NCBI RefSeq assembly: GCF_000647975.1
Contig: NZ_JFKE01000002.1
Coordinates: 124,001-188,000, forward strand
DNA length: 64,000 nt
Direction of reading: 5' to 3'
Origin: Actibacterium mucosum KCTC 23349
GTDB lineage: Bacteria; Pseudomonadota; Alphaproteobacteria; Rhodobacterales; Rhodobacteraceae
A program made the position numbers and the translations under genes. Shown piece after piece: positions 8,863 to 18,755 of this stretch. Below the pieces are notes generated by a model. That model saw only the letters and a list, made by a program, of their open reading frames with translations. It was not told where the DNA came from and did not search any database. How positions within the stretch are numbered: the stretch's first letter is position 1; each line of letters starts with the position of its first letter.

Positions 8863-8908
8863 CCTGCCTTGGCCTTGCCCTACCGTCAAAAAGATGGAGG
8901 GCAAGGCA

Positions 8909-9301
8909 ATGCGATACATGTTTCTGGCCGTACTGGCCGGGCCGGCACTGGCCCAATCGGCACCCGAGGGGCCGGCGCAGGCGGTGATCGCCCAGCAGAT
9001 CGAGGCGTTTCAGGCCGATGATTTTGCCACCGCGTTTGGCTTTGCCTCGCCCATGATCCAGGGCATCTTTGGCTCGCCCGAGCGGTTTGGCGCCATGGTT
9101 AAGGGCGGCTATCCCATGGTCTGGCGGCCGGGCGAGGTGACGTACCTGCGGGCCGAACCCTTTGGCGCGGGCCTGCAACAGATGGTGATGATCAAGGACG
9201 AGGGCGGGCGGCTGCATTTCCTGCGCTATGAGATGATCGAAACCGCGGGCGGCTGGCTGATCAATGGCGTGCAGTTTGTCGGCACCCAGGAAGGCACCTG
9301 A
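8909..9301 (+). CDS. DUF4864 domain periplasmic protein
   Basis: A 130-residue protein with a short signal peptide (MRYMFLAVLAGPALAQS) and a domain matching DUF4864 (NTF2-like), including QQIEAFQADDFATAFGFASP and the FGSPERFGAMVKGGYPMVW stretch common to this group. It is probably periplasmic with no known enzymatic role. The ATG at 8909 has GGAGG 8-12 nt upstream, and an in-frame ATG at 8894 would displace the signal sequence. It is downstream of lysS on the same strand. Confidence 0.8.
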   Translation: MRYMFLAVLAGPALAQSAPEGPAQAVIAQQIEAFQADDFATAFGFASPMIQGIFGSPERFGAMVKGGYPMVWRPGEVTYLRAEPFGAGLQQMVMIKDEGGRLHFLRYEMIETAGGWLINGVQFVGTQEGT

Positions 9302-9465
9302 AGCGCGCGCATCCCTAACCGGGTGTTAACCGCCCAACTGGTACCTCTTTCACCGATCCGGGGGCGCGAGGCCTGCGGCTTTTCACGACACTGTCTGACA
9401 ATTGAGCGGAGCATCGGCACCCCGGTATCCGTGCGGCGTGCCGTGCCGTGACGAAAGGGGTTCGC

Positions 9466-11757
9466 ATGAACAAGGCAATTACCGAAGGGCTGGTTCTGAT
9501 GCCGCCGGCGTTTGCGGCGGGGCTGAATGTTTGGTCCAGCGGCGATGGCACGCCGGGATCGGCCACCTATGATGGCGCGCCCAATGCCGCCATCGCGACG
9601 GCGGATCAGGATTTCGGCGATTGCCTGGAGCTGCAAAAGAACGCCGAGCCGCAAAAGGTCCGCTATATGGGCCAGACGCCGATTCAGCCGGGCTGCTATT
9701 TGCGGGTCACGGCGCGGGTCAAGGCGATCAGCGGCAACCTGCCGAATGTGCGCATCGCCGCCTTTGCGCTGAACGGTGCGGGCAACCATGTGAACGGGCT
9801 GGTGGAAATCGGCCCCGAGACCACGCTGACCGCCTATGGCGAGGTGGTCGAGGTCAGCGCCATCATCGGTTCGGGCAACCGGGGCGGTGTTGACATGGTG
9901 TGGGGCACCGGGGTGCAGAACGCCCATGTGGGTCTGGACCTGACGGGCAATAATGGCGGCGTGGTGCGCATTGACGATCTGATCGTTGAGGATGTGACCA
10001 GCGTTTTCCTACGCGACTATCTGGACTGGGTCGATGTGCGCGATTACGGCGCCATTGGCGACGGGGTGACCGATGACGCCGCCGCCTTCAACGCCGCCGA
10101 TGCGGCCGCCAATGGCCGGTCGGTTCTGGTGCCTGCCGGCACGTTCCATCTGGGCGCGGACGTGACCTTTACCAACAAGGTGCGATTCGAGGGCACGGTG
10201 ACCATGCCCACGGCCAACCGCCTGACATTGGTGAAGAATTACGAGCTGAACAGCTATGTCGATGCCTTTGGGGACGAGCTGGAGGCGTTCAAGCGCGCGG
10301 TGGCGGTTCTGTTCAACTTTTCAGACCATGACAGTCTGGACCTGAACGGCCGGCAGGTGGATATCACCGAGCCGATCGACGTACAGGCCGCGGTGGGCAA
10401 CAAGACCACATTCTCGAACCGCCGGGTGATCCGCAATGGCATCATCAGCGCCTCGGCCTCGTCGAACTGGGACACCGATCAGGTGACCTCGCAGGCGACC
10501 TATGCGGTGTCGTCGAACACCACGCTGACCAATGTGACCAATGTGGCCAATATCCAGGTTGGCTCGCTGGTCGAAGGTCTGGGCGTGGGGCGCGAGGTCT
10601 ATGTGCGGTCCAAGAATGTGGGTGCGGGTACGATCACCCTGAGCCAGCCCCTGTTCGACGCGGTGGGCACGCAGACCTATACGTTCAAACGGTTCAAATA
10701 CCTGCTGGATTTCAGTGGCTGGGATGATCTGGACCGGTTCGTGCTGGCCGATCTGGACCTGCGCTGTGCCGGGCAGTGTTCGGGGGTTCTGATCCCGCCG
10801 CAGGGGATCATCTTTACCATCCGCGATTGTTTCTTCACCGGCCCGAAGGATCGCGGTATCAGCTCGCACGGCAATGGCTGTCAGGGGATGCAGGTGGATC
10901 GCTGTCAGTTCCTGTCGAACGAGCAGGCCGCCAATGTGCAGGACCGTGTGTCGATCGCAATGAACTGCAACGCCAATGACGTCAAAATCCGCGACAACCG
11001 CGTGGTGCGGTTCAAGCATTTTGCCATCATTGCAGGCACCGGCAACATCGTCAGCGCCAACCACTTTTTCCAGGGCGACGCCACCTCGCAGGGGCTGCGC
11101 GATGCGGGCATGGTTTTGACGCGGACCAATGTGAAGTCCACGCTGACGGCCAACTATATCGACAATTGCTGGGTGGAATGGACGAACGAGCATGACTCGG
11201 CGCCGGAACACAGCAGCGAAAGCTCGTTTGGCGCGCTGACCCTGGTGGGCAATATCTTCTTCATCTCGAACGCCGCCCCCTGGACGCGGTGTTTCGTGAT
11301 CAAGCCGGTGGGGCCGGGGCATTTCATCCACGGTCTGAACGTCACCGGCAACACGTTCAAATCCTCGGACGGCGCGATTGAACGGGTGGAAAGCGTGGAC
11401 ACCACCTTTGCCGATCTGGATTACGGCCGGTTCCGCAACGTGCAGTGGGAGAACAACACCTATACAGGCGTGACCGCATTCACCGGCAGCCCGGTGATGG
11501 TGCAGTTCGACCAATCCACCAATGCCAGCACCTGGAATTGCGACTTCTCGACCTATCTGCCCTTTGGTGGCCGGGCGCGCAACGTGGACGGGTTTGTCGC
11601 CGAGGGCCAGATCCAGAACGCATCGAACCAGCGGGTGACGGCAATGCCCTATGTGCAGGTCGAGCAGGGGACCAACAGGAACCAAATCAACCTTGTTTGG
11701 CCCGAGGCCTGCCGGGGTCGGGTTCACGTGACGGGTAGGGTTGATAACTTTATCTGA
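9466..11757 (+). CDS. Large right-handed parallel beta-helix protein (pectate-lyase-superfamily / tailspike-like)
   Basis: A 763-residue protein. Residues 1-180 form a beta-sandwich-like carbohydrate-binding region. At 193-205 it has DYGAIGDGVTDDA, the start motif of the pectate_lyase_3 / GH28-related beta-helix fold, followed by helix coils rich in N, G and short hydrophobic strands to the end (for example GNTFKSSDG). No classical signal peptide is seen, so export, if any, is non-classical. Catalytic residues cannot be assigned. Related proteins are common in roseobacters as secreted or surface polysaccharide-binding proteins and in phage tailspikes. There are no other phage genes nearby. 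It ends at a good terminator. Confidence 0.75.
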   Translation: MNKAITEGLVLMPPAFAAGLNVWSSGDGTPGSATYDGAPNAAIATADQDFGDCLELQKNAEPQKVRYMGQTPIQPGCYLRVTARVKAISGNLPNVRIAAFALNGAGNHVNGLVEIGPETTLTAYGEVVEVSAIIGSGNRGGVDMVWGTGVQNAHVGLDLTGNNGGVVRIDDLIVEDVTSVFLRDYLDWVDVRDYGAIGDGVTDDAAAFNAADAAANGRSVLVPAGTFHLGADVTFTNKVRFEGTVTMPTANRLTLVKNYELNSYVDAFGDELEAFKRAVAVLFNFSDHDSLDLNGRQVDITEPIDVQAAVGNKTTFSNRRVIRNGIISASASSNWDTDQVTSQATYAVSSNTTLTNVTNVANIQVGSLVEGLGVGREVYVRSKNVGAGTITLSQPLFDAVGTQTYTFKRFKYLLDFSGWDDLDRFVLADLDLRCAGQCSGVLIPPQGIIFTIRDCFFTGPKDRGISSHGNGCQGMQVDRCQFLSNEQAANVQDRVSIAMNCNANDVKIRDNRVVRFKHFAIIAGTGNIVSANHFFQGDATSQGLRDAGMVLTRTNVKSTLTANYIDNCWVEWTNEHDSAPEHSSESSFGALTLVGNIFFISNAAPWTRCFVIKPVGPGHFIHGLNVTGNTFKSSDGAIERVESVDTTFADLDYGRFRNVQWENNTYTGVTAFTGSPVMVQFDQSTNASTWNCDFSTYLPFGGRARNVDGFVAEGQIQNASNQRVTAMPYVQVEQGTNRNQINLVWPEACRGRVHVTGRVDNFI

Positions 11758-11775
11758 TCTGCCTTTTGCCAAAGC

Positions 11776-11804
11776 GAAGCCCCGTCGAAACTTGGCGGGG
11801 TTTC
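11776..11804 (+). terminator. Rho-independent-type terminator after the beta-helix gene
   Basis: A 9-bp stem (GAAGCCCCG with CGGGGTTTC, one G-T pair) and an 11-nt loop, 18 bp after the stop codon. The T-rich strand is in the 3' arm and not followed by a long U-run. Confidence 0.65.
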
Positions 11805-11871
11805 ATGATTTGTATCAAGGCGCGCCCCCGGATGATCCGGCAATGTGGATGCAGAAAAGGAGGGTTTGCCC

Positions 11872-12279
11872 ATGTATTCCAACATCCTTGTTCCCGTTGC
11901 GCTGGACCATCGACCAACAATTTCGGACGCCGTCAAAGCGGCCGAGAAGCTGCTGAGTGACGGTGGAAAGATTACCGCGCTGAACGTGATGGACCCCGTG
12001 CCAGCCTATGTCGCGCAGTATCTGCCGGACGATCAGCTGGACCGCAACCTGACCGAGCGTCGGGGTTTGCTTGCCGCTGAAATGGCCGGTGCGCCGCATG
12101 TTGAAACGGTCGCCATTACCGGCCATGCCGCCCAGTCGATTCTGGATTTCGCCGCAAAAAACGATGTCGACTGCATCGTTGTGGCGTCGCATGATCCGGG
12201 GTTGCAGGATTACTTCCTTGGGTCAACCGCAGGCCGGGTGGTGCGCCATGCCCATTGCGCGGTGCATGTTGTGCGTTGA
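11872..12279 (+). CDS. Universal stress protein, UspA family
   Basis: A 135-residue Usp-domain protein beginning MYSNILVPVALDHRP. The C-terminal part has a G-S-T-A-G-R-V-V-R-H stretch consistent with the ATP-binding G-x2-G-x9-G-S/T pattern (around SHDPGLQDYFLGSTAG), so it probably binds ATP. It is a cytoplasmic stress protein, probably homodimeric. AAAAGGAGGG precedes the ATG. A terminator lies upstream, so it has its own promoter. Confidence 0.85.
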   Translation: MYSNILVPVALDHRPTISDAVKAAEKLLSDGGKITALNVMDPVPAYVAQYLPDDQLDRNLTERRGLLAAEMAGAPHVETVAITGHAAQSILDFAAKNDVDCIVVASHDPGLQDYFLGSTAGRVVRHAHCAVHVVR

Positions 12280-12345
12280 AAAGTTGGGACAGGCTTTGAC
12301 CGATGACGTGGCATGGGCCAGACTGGTTCAAAACAGGAGGAGCCC

Positions 12346-12663
12346 ATGCCAACCATCAGCCAGCCCGCGTCATGCCAAACGGTTCTGACAACTTTCGATG
12401 TGACACCGGGCACCTGCCAGGACCTGGTCGAGGCCCTGACCGATGCGTATGAGACGTTCATTTCGAAACAGCCCGGGTTCATCGCCGCCGCGATCCACGT
12501 GAACGACGCGCAGGCGCGTGTGGCGAATTATTCGCAATGGCAGCGACGCGAAGATTTTCAGGCCATGCTGCGCACCCCCGAAATGCGCGCGCGCAACCGC
12601 GAGATCAACGCGCTGTGCCGGTCGTTCGAGCCGGTGATGTATGACGTGGTCAAGACCTTCTGA
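12346..12663 (+). CDS. Antibiotic-biosynthesis-monooxygenase (ABM) domain protein
   Basis: A 105-residue ABM-fold protein (ferredoxin-like beta-barrel dimer). A central TTFDVTPGTCQDLVEALTDAYETF helix is followed by QPGFIAAAIHVND and the RVANYSQWQRREDFQAML segment that gives the active-site edge in this family. Family members include quinol monooxygenases and haem degraders, and the substrate here is open. A strong GGAGGAG lies 4-10 nt before the ATG. It follows the Usp gene with a 66-bp gap and ends 17 bp from the convergent gene. Confidence 0.75.
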   Translation: MPTISQPASCQTVLTTFDVTPGTCQDLVEALTDAYETFISKQPGFIAAAIHVNDAQARVANYSQWQRREDFQAMLRTPEMRARNREINALCRSFEPVMYDVVKTF

Positions 12664-12680
12664 GCCTGGGCGTTATGGGG

Positions 12681-13085
12681 TCACTGCGCCCCGGTCAGCG
12701 CGCAGAAATAGGTGACGGCCCCGCCAAACGGGTTCACCGTCATCCACACACCATTGCGCGCGGCGTCCAGTGTCCATTTCACCCGGAACCGGTCATTGGT
12801 ATAGCCATCGGTGAAATCGGCAAAATCGTTTTCGCCGCGAAAGGTGTAATAGGCGGTGGCGCTTTGCACTTGGCCTGCGGTGTAAACGGTGACGCCGGCG
12901 GGAAAAATGCCGCTGATCTGGCCTTTGAAATTGTGCAGCGGGTTAAACGCCTGCTGATACTGCACCGCCATGACCATCTGCGCCGGCGCGCCGCCAAGGT
13001 CGCATTGAAAGCCCAGTGTCACCTGCTGGGCCTGGGCCGAGATCGGCAACAGGGCCAACACGGCCGCCCGAATGAGATTTTTCAT
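12681..13085 (-). CDS. Hypothetical periplasmic protein
   Basis: A 134-residue protein with a signal peptide ending near SAQAQQV (MKNLIRAAVLALLPISAQA). The mature domain is a small beta-rich unit with Cys in FQCDLGG and TYFCALTG, a possible disulfide, and SATAYYTFRG. No family is recognised. It lies convergent to the ABM gene and upstream of the DUF1992 gene's terminal region. Confidence 0.6.
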   Translation of the reverse strand: MKNLIRAAVLALLPISAQAQQVTLGFQCDLGGAPAQMVMAVQYQQAFNPLHNFKGQISGIFPAGVTVYTAGQVQSATAYYTFRGENDFADFTDGYTNDRFRVKWTLDAARNGVWMTVNPFGGAVTYFCALTGAQ

Positions 13086-13139
13086 GAAATGGCTCCGTCA
13101 TAAGAAATGCCGTCAGTTTAGCATATCCCGCGGAAAAAT

Positions 13140-13460
13140 TCAGGCGCCATAGAACCGGCGGCGCGCCTCTTCCTGGGTGTGCAGGTCCTGCTGGATCGCC
13201 GCAAACTCGGCCATGGCGCGTTTGCGGTCGGCGGGATCGGTCAGGGATTGCAACTCTTGCGCCTTGGCTTTCAGCGCTTTCTTCAGCTCAATCTCTTTGG
13301 GAACGGCGCCCGCCTCGGCCATGATGCGAAACCCGGCGGCTTCGGCAAAATCGCCGTGGCCGGGCGGGGGCAGGGGCTTGCCCGCGCCTTTCAGATCGTC
13401 CAGCTGTCCTTCGGCCTGGGCCTTGAGGATCTGACGTTCAGCGAGGTCACGAAACTTCAT
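13140..13460 (-). CDS. DUF1992 (DnaJ-associated) family protein
   Basis: A 106-residue cytoplasmic helical protein opening with MKFRDLAERQILKAQAEGQLDDLKGAGKPL and an L-P-P-P-G-H-G-D-F stretch, the hallmark of DUF1992/YhdN. This domain is found next to J-domains in the DNAJC28 family. Its role, possibly as a chaperone cofactor, is unproven. The rest is charged coiled-coil. It lies 28 bp from the 3' end of the SRPBCC gene on the same strand. Confidence 0.85.
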   Translation of the reverse strand: MKFRDLAERQILKAQAEGQLDDLKGAGKPLPPPGHGDFAEAAGFRIMAEAGAVPKEIELKKALKAKAQELQSLTDPADRKRAMAEFAAIQQDLHTQEEARRRFYGA

Positions 13461-13487
13461 GAACTCAATATAAGCCTTTGCCGCGTT

Positions 13488-13922
13488 TCAAGCCAGATCC
13501 TGCATCGGTTTGTCGCACAGGCTGTCGGGCCCCACGGTTCCGCCATTCGCCACCACCGACAGGCGGGCCAGGTGATGATCCCACCCGCGCGCGGCGATCT
13601 GCGAGAAGGGCGGCACCAGCCCCTCATGCGTGATGTCCACGCGCGTGCCGGTGGCCTCGGGCGACAGGGTGATGACAATCCGGAAGGTGCCGGTGGTTTC
13701 CTGGGTGCCGACGCGTTGCACGATGCGTGTGGCCGTGACCTCAAGAAACTGCCCCTCGATCACGCCCCCCGCGCCCATGTCCAGCCGGTAAAGGCCGCCC
13801 GGGCGCGGTTCCAGCGTGGCGGCACGGCCGGCCCATTGCGCCATCTTGTCGCCATCGGTGAAATAGCTGTGCACGATGTCCATAGGGGCATCGATCCAGA
13901 TGGTTTTCTGAACGGGGCTCAT
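13488..13922 (-). CDS. SRPBCC / AHSA1 family protein
   Basis: A 144-residue lipid-transfer-like fold (Activator of Hsp90 ATPase homologue 1 family): IWIDAPMDIVHSYFTDGDKMAQWAGRAATLEPRPGG is the typical helix-strand opening, and the terminal helix has SQIAARGWDHHLARLS. Such proteins are often cotranscribed with an ArsR regulator, as here, and their ligand is unknown. The start at 13922 overlaps the arsR stop by 4 bp (ATGA), indicating translational coupling. Confidence 0.8.
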   Translation of the reverse strand: MSPVQKTIWIDAPMDIVHSYFTDGDKMAQWAGRAATLEPRPGGLYRLDMGAGGVIEGQFLEVTATRIVQRVGTQETTGTFRIVITLSPEATGTRVDITHEGLVPPFSQIAARGWDHHLARLSVVANGGTVGPDSLCDKPMQDLA

Positions 13923-14245
13923 GTGGATTTCGCCTCGGTCTCGGCCAGGTCTTTCAGGCGCGGCAGGCCGGTATCCCAGAACCCGGCGAACCACGTGGAC
14001 AAGGCGCGCAAGGTGTCGAGGTCGGCGGTATAAAGCTTTTGCGTGCCATCTTCGCGCATCGCAATCAGCCCGGCCAGACGCAGCACGCGCAGATGCCGCG
14101 AGACGGCGGGCCGCGTCATGGCAAAGCTTTCGGCGATGCGCCCGGCGGGATGTTCGCCTTGTGCAACCATGGCCACGATCGCCCGCCGGGTTGGGTCGGC
14201 AAGCGCGCGCAGCTGTTCATCGGTACGGGATTGGGCGGCGTGCAT
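13919..14245 (-). CDS. ArsR-family transcriptional regulator
   Basis: A 108-residue winged-helix protein. RALADPTRRAIVAMVAQGEHPAGRIAESFAMTRPAVSRHLRVLRLAGL covers the standard ArsR HTH and wing (about 10-60). It has no Cys cluster, so metal sensing is unlikely, and such SRPBCC-linked ArsR proteins probably sense a small organic signal. It forms an operon with an upstream ABM gene (10-bp gap) and the downstream SRPBCC gene (4-bp overlap). A run of GTTAC half-sites lies upstream of the operon. Confidence 0.85.
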   Translation of the reverse strand: MHAAQSRTDEQLRALADPTRRAIVAMVAQGEHPAGRIAESFAMTRPAVSRHLRVLRLAGLIAMREDGTQKLYTADLDTLRALSTWFAGFWDTGLPRLKDLAETEAKST

Positions 14246-14255
14246 GGGGTGCAGC

Positions 14256-14558
14256 CTATTTCACCCAATGCGGCGTGGCCATCGAAAAGGCGGGCTCTCC
14301 CGCCAACAGCGGAGCGGCCTCGGCCATATAGGCGGCGAACCAATCGGCCTGACCGTTGGCCTGAAACGCGGCCATGTCGGTATACACCTCGGAGATATGG
14401 ATCGTCTCCGCGTCGTTCATATCCAGCGCAAAGACATAACGGATTTGCGCATCGCTTGCCGCCGCGCGCGGGCGCAAGTGCTTGTCCCACAAAACCACCA
14501 GCGCGTCACGCTGGCCGGGTTGGGTTTTGATGGTCATAAACAGGGCAAGGTCGGGCAT
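14256..14558 (-). CDS. ABM-type quinol monooxygenase-like protein
   Basis: A 100-residue ABM-fold protein (MPDLALFMTIKTQPGQRDALV..., ending AFSMATPHWVK). The PGQRDALVVLWDKHLRP helix and HISEVYTDMAAFQAN edge strand are typical of YgiN-like quinol monooxygenases, which act on quinols with O2. It is the first gene of a three-gene operon with arsR and SRPBCC, so it is likely regulated by them. The ATG is at 14558. Confidence 0.75.
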   Translation of the reverse strand: MPDLALFMTIKTQPGQRDALVVLWDKHLRPRAAASDAQIRYVFALDMNDAETIHISEVYTDMAAFQANGQADWFAAYMAEAAPLLAGEPAFSMATPHWVK

Positions 14559-14600
14559 GGGGTTTGTCTCCGCTATCGGGGGCAGGGTGCGTATTCATTT

Positions 14601-14622
14601 TGTTACGTAACATAGTGGTTAC
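14601..14622. promoter_or_regulatory. Candidate operator: three GTTAC half-sites
   Basis: TGTTACGTAACA (14601-14612) is a perfect 12-bp palindrome. A third half-site GTTAC lies at 14618-14622, forming another inverted repeat with GTAAC at 14607-14611 (6-bp spacer). The cluster is 42 bp upstream of the ABM-arsR-SRPBCC operon start and is a plausible binding site for that ArsR. Confidence 0.5.
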
Positions 14623-14644
14623 TAAAAGGGCAAATGAAACGCGC

Positions 14645-15301
14645 TCAAAACCGCAAGGACGTGCCCAGCGCGATCTTGCGGCTGTCATCATTGGTGACGC
14701 CCCAGACCACGCCCAGCTGCAGATCGGCCCGCCCGACCGACAGGCCAACAGACGGCGCGGCCTTCAGATAGGGATCGGCGCCCGCGTCCTGGCCACCCTG
14801 CAGCTGCGCGATCAGCGTCCAACGGTCGGACAGGCGGTGGCCAAAGGTCAGATCGGCCTTGTAATCGGGGTCGGGCAGCTCGGTCGTGTTGGCCAGATCG
14901 GCCCGCAGCGTGGCATAGACATCCAGCGCCAGCCAGCCCTTGGGCAGGCCCATGCCCGCATGCAGGCCCAGCTGTCCCAGGCCCAGGATATCGCCGCCAT
15001 CCACCGGCTGCTCGGCCCCGACACCGGTAGAAAAGGCCAGCTTGATCCGCTTATCGCGGCGAAAAGCGGTGGTCAGGAACACCAGCGCCTCGGTCGAGGT
15101 GTCGGGCCCGCCAAAGACCTTGGCCCCCAGCGTCAGACGTTCGGTCAGCCCGTATTCGGCATAGATCGATCCCTCGGCATCGCCGCTGTCCGAAGCATAG
15201 CCGGTGACGGACAGAAAGACGCCGCCCTTGTCGCGCGCCCAGGCGCCGGCCTGCACGCATGCAGGCAGCAGACAGACCGCCATAACAAGGATCCAACGCA
15301 T
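14645..15301 (-). CDS. Outer-membrane-like beta-barrel protein, unknown function
   Basis: A 218-residue protein with a signal peptide (MRWILVMAVCLLPACVQAGA) and alternating amphipathic strands, such as EGSIYAEYGLTERLTLGAKV and WTLIAQLQGGQD. It ends in the aromatic LGTSLRF, as in outer-membrane barrels assembled by the BAM complex. Ten to twelve strands are likely. No transport family is recognised. It is transcribed as its own unit on the minus strand between the ArsR operon and the 128-residue gene. Confidence 0.65.
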   Translation of the reverse strand: MRWILVMAVCLLPACVQAGAWARDKGGVFLSVTGYASDSGDAEGSIYAEYGLTERLTLGAKVFGGPDTSTEALVFLTTAFRRDKRIKLAFSTGVGAEQPVDGGDILGLGQLGLHAGMGLPKGWLALDVYATLRADLANTTELPDPDYKADLTFGHRLSDRWTLIAQLQGGQDAGADPYLKAAPSVGLSVGRADLQLGVVWGVTNDDSRKIALGTSLRF

Positions 15302-15354
15302 AACGCCTCCAACCGCCCCCGGTTTAACAATGGTTAAACGCGGTTAACAAAGCG

Positions 15355-15741
15355 TTAGCGGACGGTGACAATCACCCGGCGCGTGCTGGAACCCGACACG
15401 CCCTGATATTGCAGCCGGAACGTGACCTCGTCGCGGCCGGTCTGGCCCTGATCGGCCAGGTAATAGATATGAACCCCGCGCAGAAGCTTGCCGATGCAAT
15501 CGCTGGGCAGGTCGCCAACCGTGGCCGTTTTGGGCACCGCAACCTTGGCCCGGCGCAGCTTGATTGTGCCGAGGCTTGGCTTATCGAGCACCTTCACGGT
15601 GGTGCGGCGCACGGCACATTTGGACGTCCAACCGGTGTATTGCCCGATCAGAACTTCGGACCCGAGCGGCACCGAAAACCGATCCTGCGCCATGGCGGCG
15701 AAGGGCAACAGGGTCAGGGCGCAGAGCAACAAACGAAACAT
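15355..15741 (-). CDS. Hypothetical secreted beta-domain protein
   Basis: A 128-residue protein with a signal peptide (MFRLLLCALTLLPFAAMAQ). Its domain of short strands includes GSEVLIGQYTGWTSKCAVRRTT and a second Cys in SDCIGKLL, so one disulfide is probable. It ends with VTFRLQYQGVSGSSTRRVIVTVR, reminiscent of bacterial Ig-like repeats. Family and role are unknown; it is probably periplasmic. The ATG at 15741 was taken because it gives a proper signal peptide. Confidence 0.6.
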   Translation of the reverse strand: MFRLLLCALTLLPFAAMAQDRFSVPLGSEVLIGQYTGWTSKCAVRRTTVKVLDKPSLGTIKLRRAKVAVPKTATVGDLPSDCIGKLLRGVHIYYLADQGQTGRDEVTFRLQYQGVSGSSTRRVIVTVR

Positions 15742-15828
15742 GGCAAAATCCTTGTCAGAACAATGCCGCCATTTCAGCGGATCACCCCGCCCTTGGCAAG
15801 CCCGCCCCGGCGCCCAGCCCGGGCCCAA

Positions 15829-15845
15829 CCCTCCCCATGGGAGGG
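15829..15845. terminator. GC-rich hairpin in the 207-bp gap 15742-15948
   Basis: CCCTCCC-CAT-GGGAGGG, a perfect 7-bp stem. It lies about 100 bp downstream of the uvrB stop (minus strand). There is no T-run on either side, so it may be only a weak terminator or structural hairpin. The rest of the gap shows nothing notable. Confidence 0.35.
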
Positions 15846-15948
15846 CGCTTAGGCGGCGTCAGAGAAATTTCCGTGGGTAGAGGGGCGCTGCGCGATAAAG
15901 TGGACACCGCCGCGGGGTCGAAGCGCCCACCCAGGGCCGGGCGCGGCC

Positions 15949-18129
<2,181 letters not shown>

Positions 18130-18300
18130 AGGCGATTCCTTAAAGGCACCTTAAGAGTTGATCACTTTTTGTTCCGGTTCAAGTGCGCCAAGAAATGTTG
18201 CTGACAAGGGCATTCGCGCCAGACCAGAAAAACTTTAGTCAACGTGTGCGTTTTTTCGTTGCCACACCCTTGGGTTGTGCATAACCTGATCTTGCAAGAA

Positions 18301-18370
18301 GCGAAAAGGTTGCCGGCCGGGTATCGCACCCACCCCTCGCACCACCCATCCGGTCGGCAACCCCCTTTGC
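18301..18370. other. Long hairpin in the 309-bp gap between uvrB and the NDUFS4-like gene
   Basis: GGTTGCCGGCCGG (18308-18320) pairs with CCGGTCGGCAACC (18350-18362) over 13 bp with one G-T wobble, enclosing a 29-nt C-rich loop. The flanks (GCGAAAA... and ...CTTTGC) weakly extend the stem. No open frame occupies this stretch. It could be an untranslated leader structure or a small RNA. A lesser hairpin (AAGG-CA-CCTT, around 18138-18155) overlaps the uvrB ribosome-binding site. The rest of the gap is unremarkable. Confidence 0.4.
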
Positions 18371-18438
18371 ACTGAGCTCTTGCACAATCCGCCCGATTTT
18401 CCGATAAGGTCTGAGAGTTTCGAAACCGAAGGTCCGCC

Positions 18439-18750
18439 ATGCAAGCCCGCATCTATCAGCCCGCCCGCAACGCCATGCAATCCGGTAATGCCAAGAGCAA
18501 CCATTGGGTTCTGGAGTTTGCCCCGGCCAGCGCGCGCAGTGTTGACCCGCTGATGGGCTGGACCTCGTCGGCGGATACGCAGGCGCAGGTCAAGCTGTCT
18601 TTTGACAGCAAAGAGGCCGCGCTGAACTATGCCAAGGATCACGGTATTGCCGCGATCGTGCAGGACCCCAAAAAGCGCAAGCCCAACATCCGCCCGGGTG
18701 GTTACGGTGACAATTTCGCAACCAATCGCCGGACGGTTTGGACCCACTAA
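18439..18750 (+). CDS. ETC complex I subunit (NDUFS4/NQO-18 kDa type)
   Basis: A 103-residue protein, MQARIYQPARNAMQSGNAKSN..., with HWVLEFAP, DPLMGWTSSADTQAQVKLSF and the NFATNRRTVWTH end. These are features of the ETC_C1_NDUFS4 domain, the accessory subunit of respiratory complex I found in alphaproteobacteria and mitochondria. It sits at the peripheral arm on the cytoplasmic side. In this family the gene is typically away from the nuo operon. It is followed after 5 bp by a GNAT gene. Confidence 0.93.
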   Translation: MQARIYQPARNAMQSGNAKSNHWVLEFAPASARSVDPLMGWTSSADTQAQVKLSFDSKEAALNYAKDHGIAAIVQDPKKRKPNIRPGGYGDNFATNRRTVWTH

Positions 18751-18755
18751 CCTGA

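Noticed and set aside
7165-8919. Long minus-strand frame upstream of the terB-like start, opposite lysS
   Set aside because: It is antisense to lysS; the true gene starts at 7164 with a ribosome site and a TerB-like sequence.
15742-15948. Possible repeat or coding content in the gap downstream of uvrB
   Set aside because: Apart from one GC hairpin, only overlapping shadow frames are seen.
18160-18182. GTTC pairs upstream of uvrB that resemble an SOS box
   Set aside because: The copies GTTCCGGTTC are spaced by 2 bp. Alphaproteobacterial LexA sites are GTTC-N7-GTTC, and no such spacing was found.
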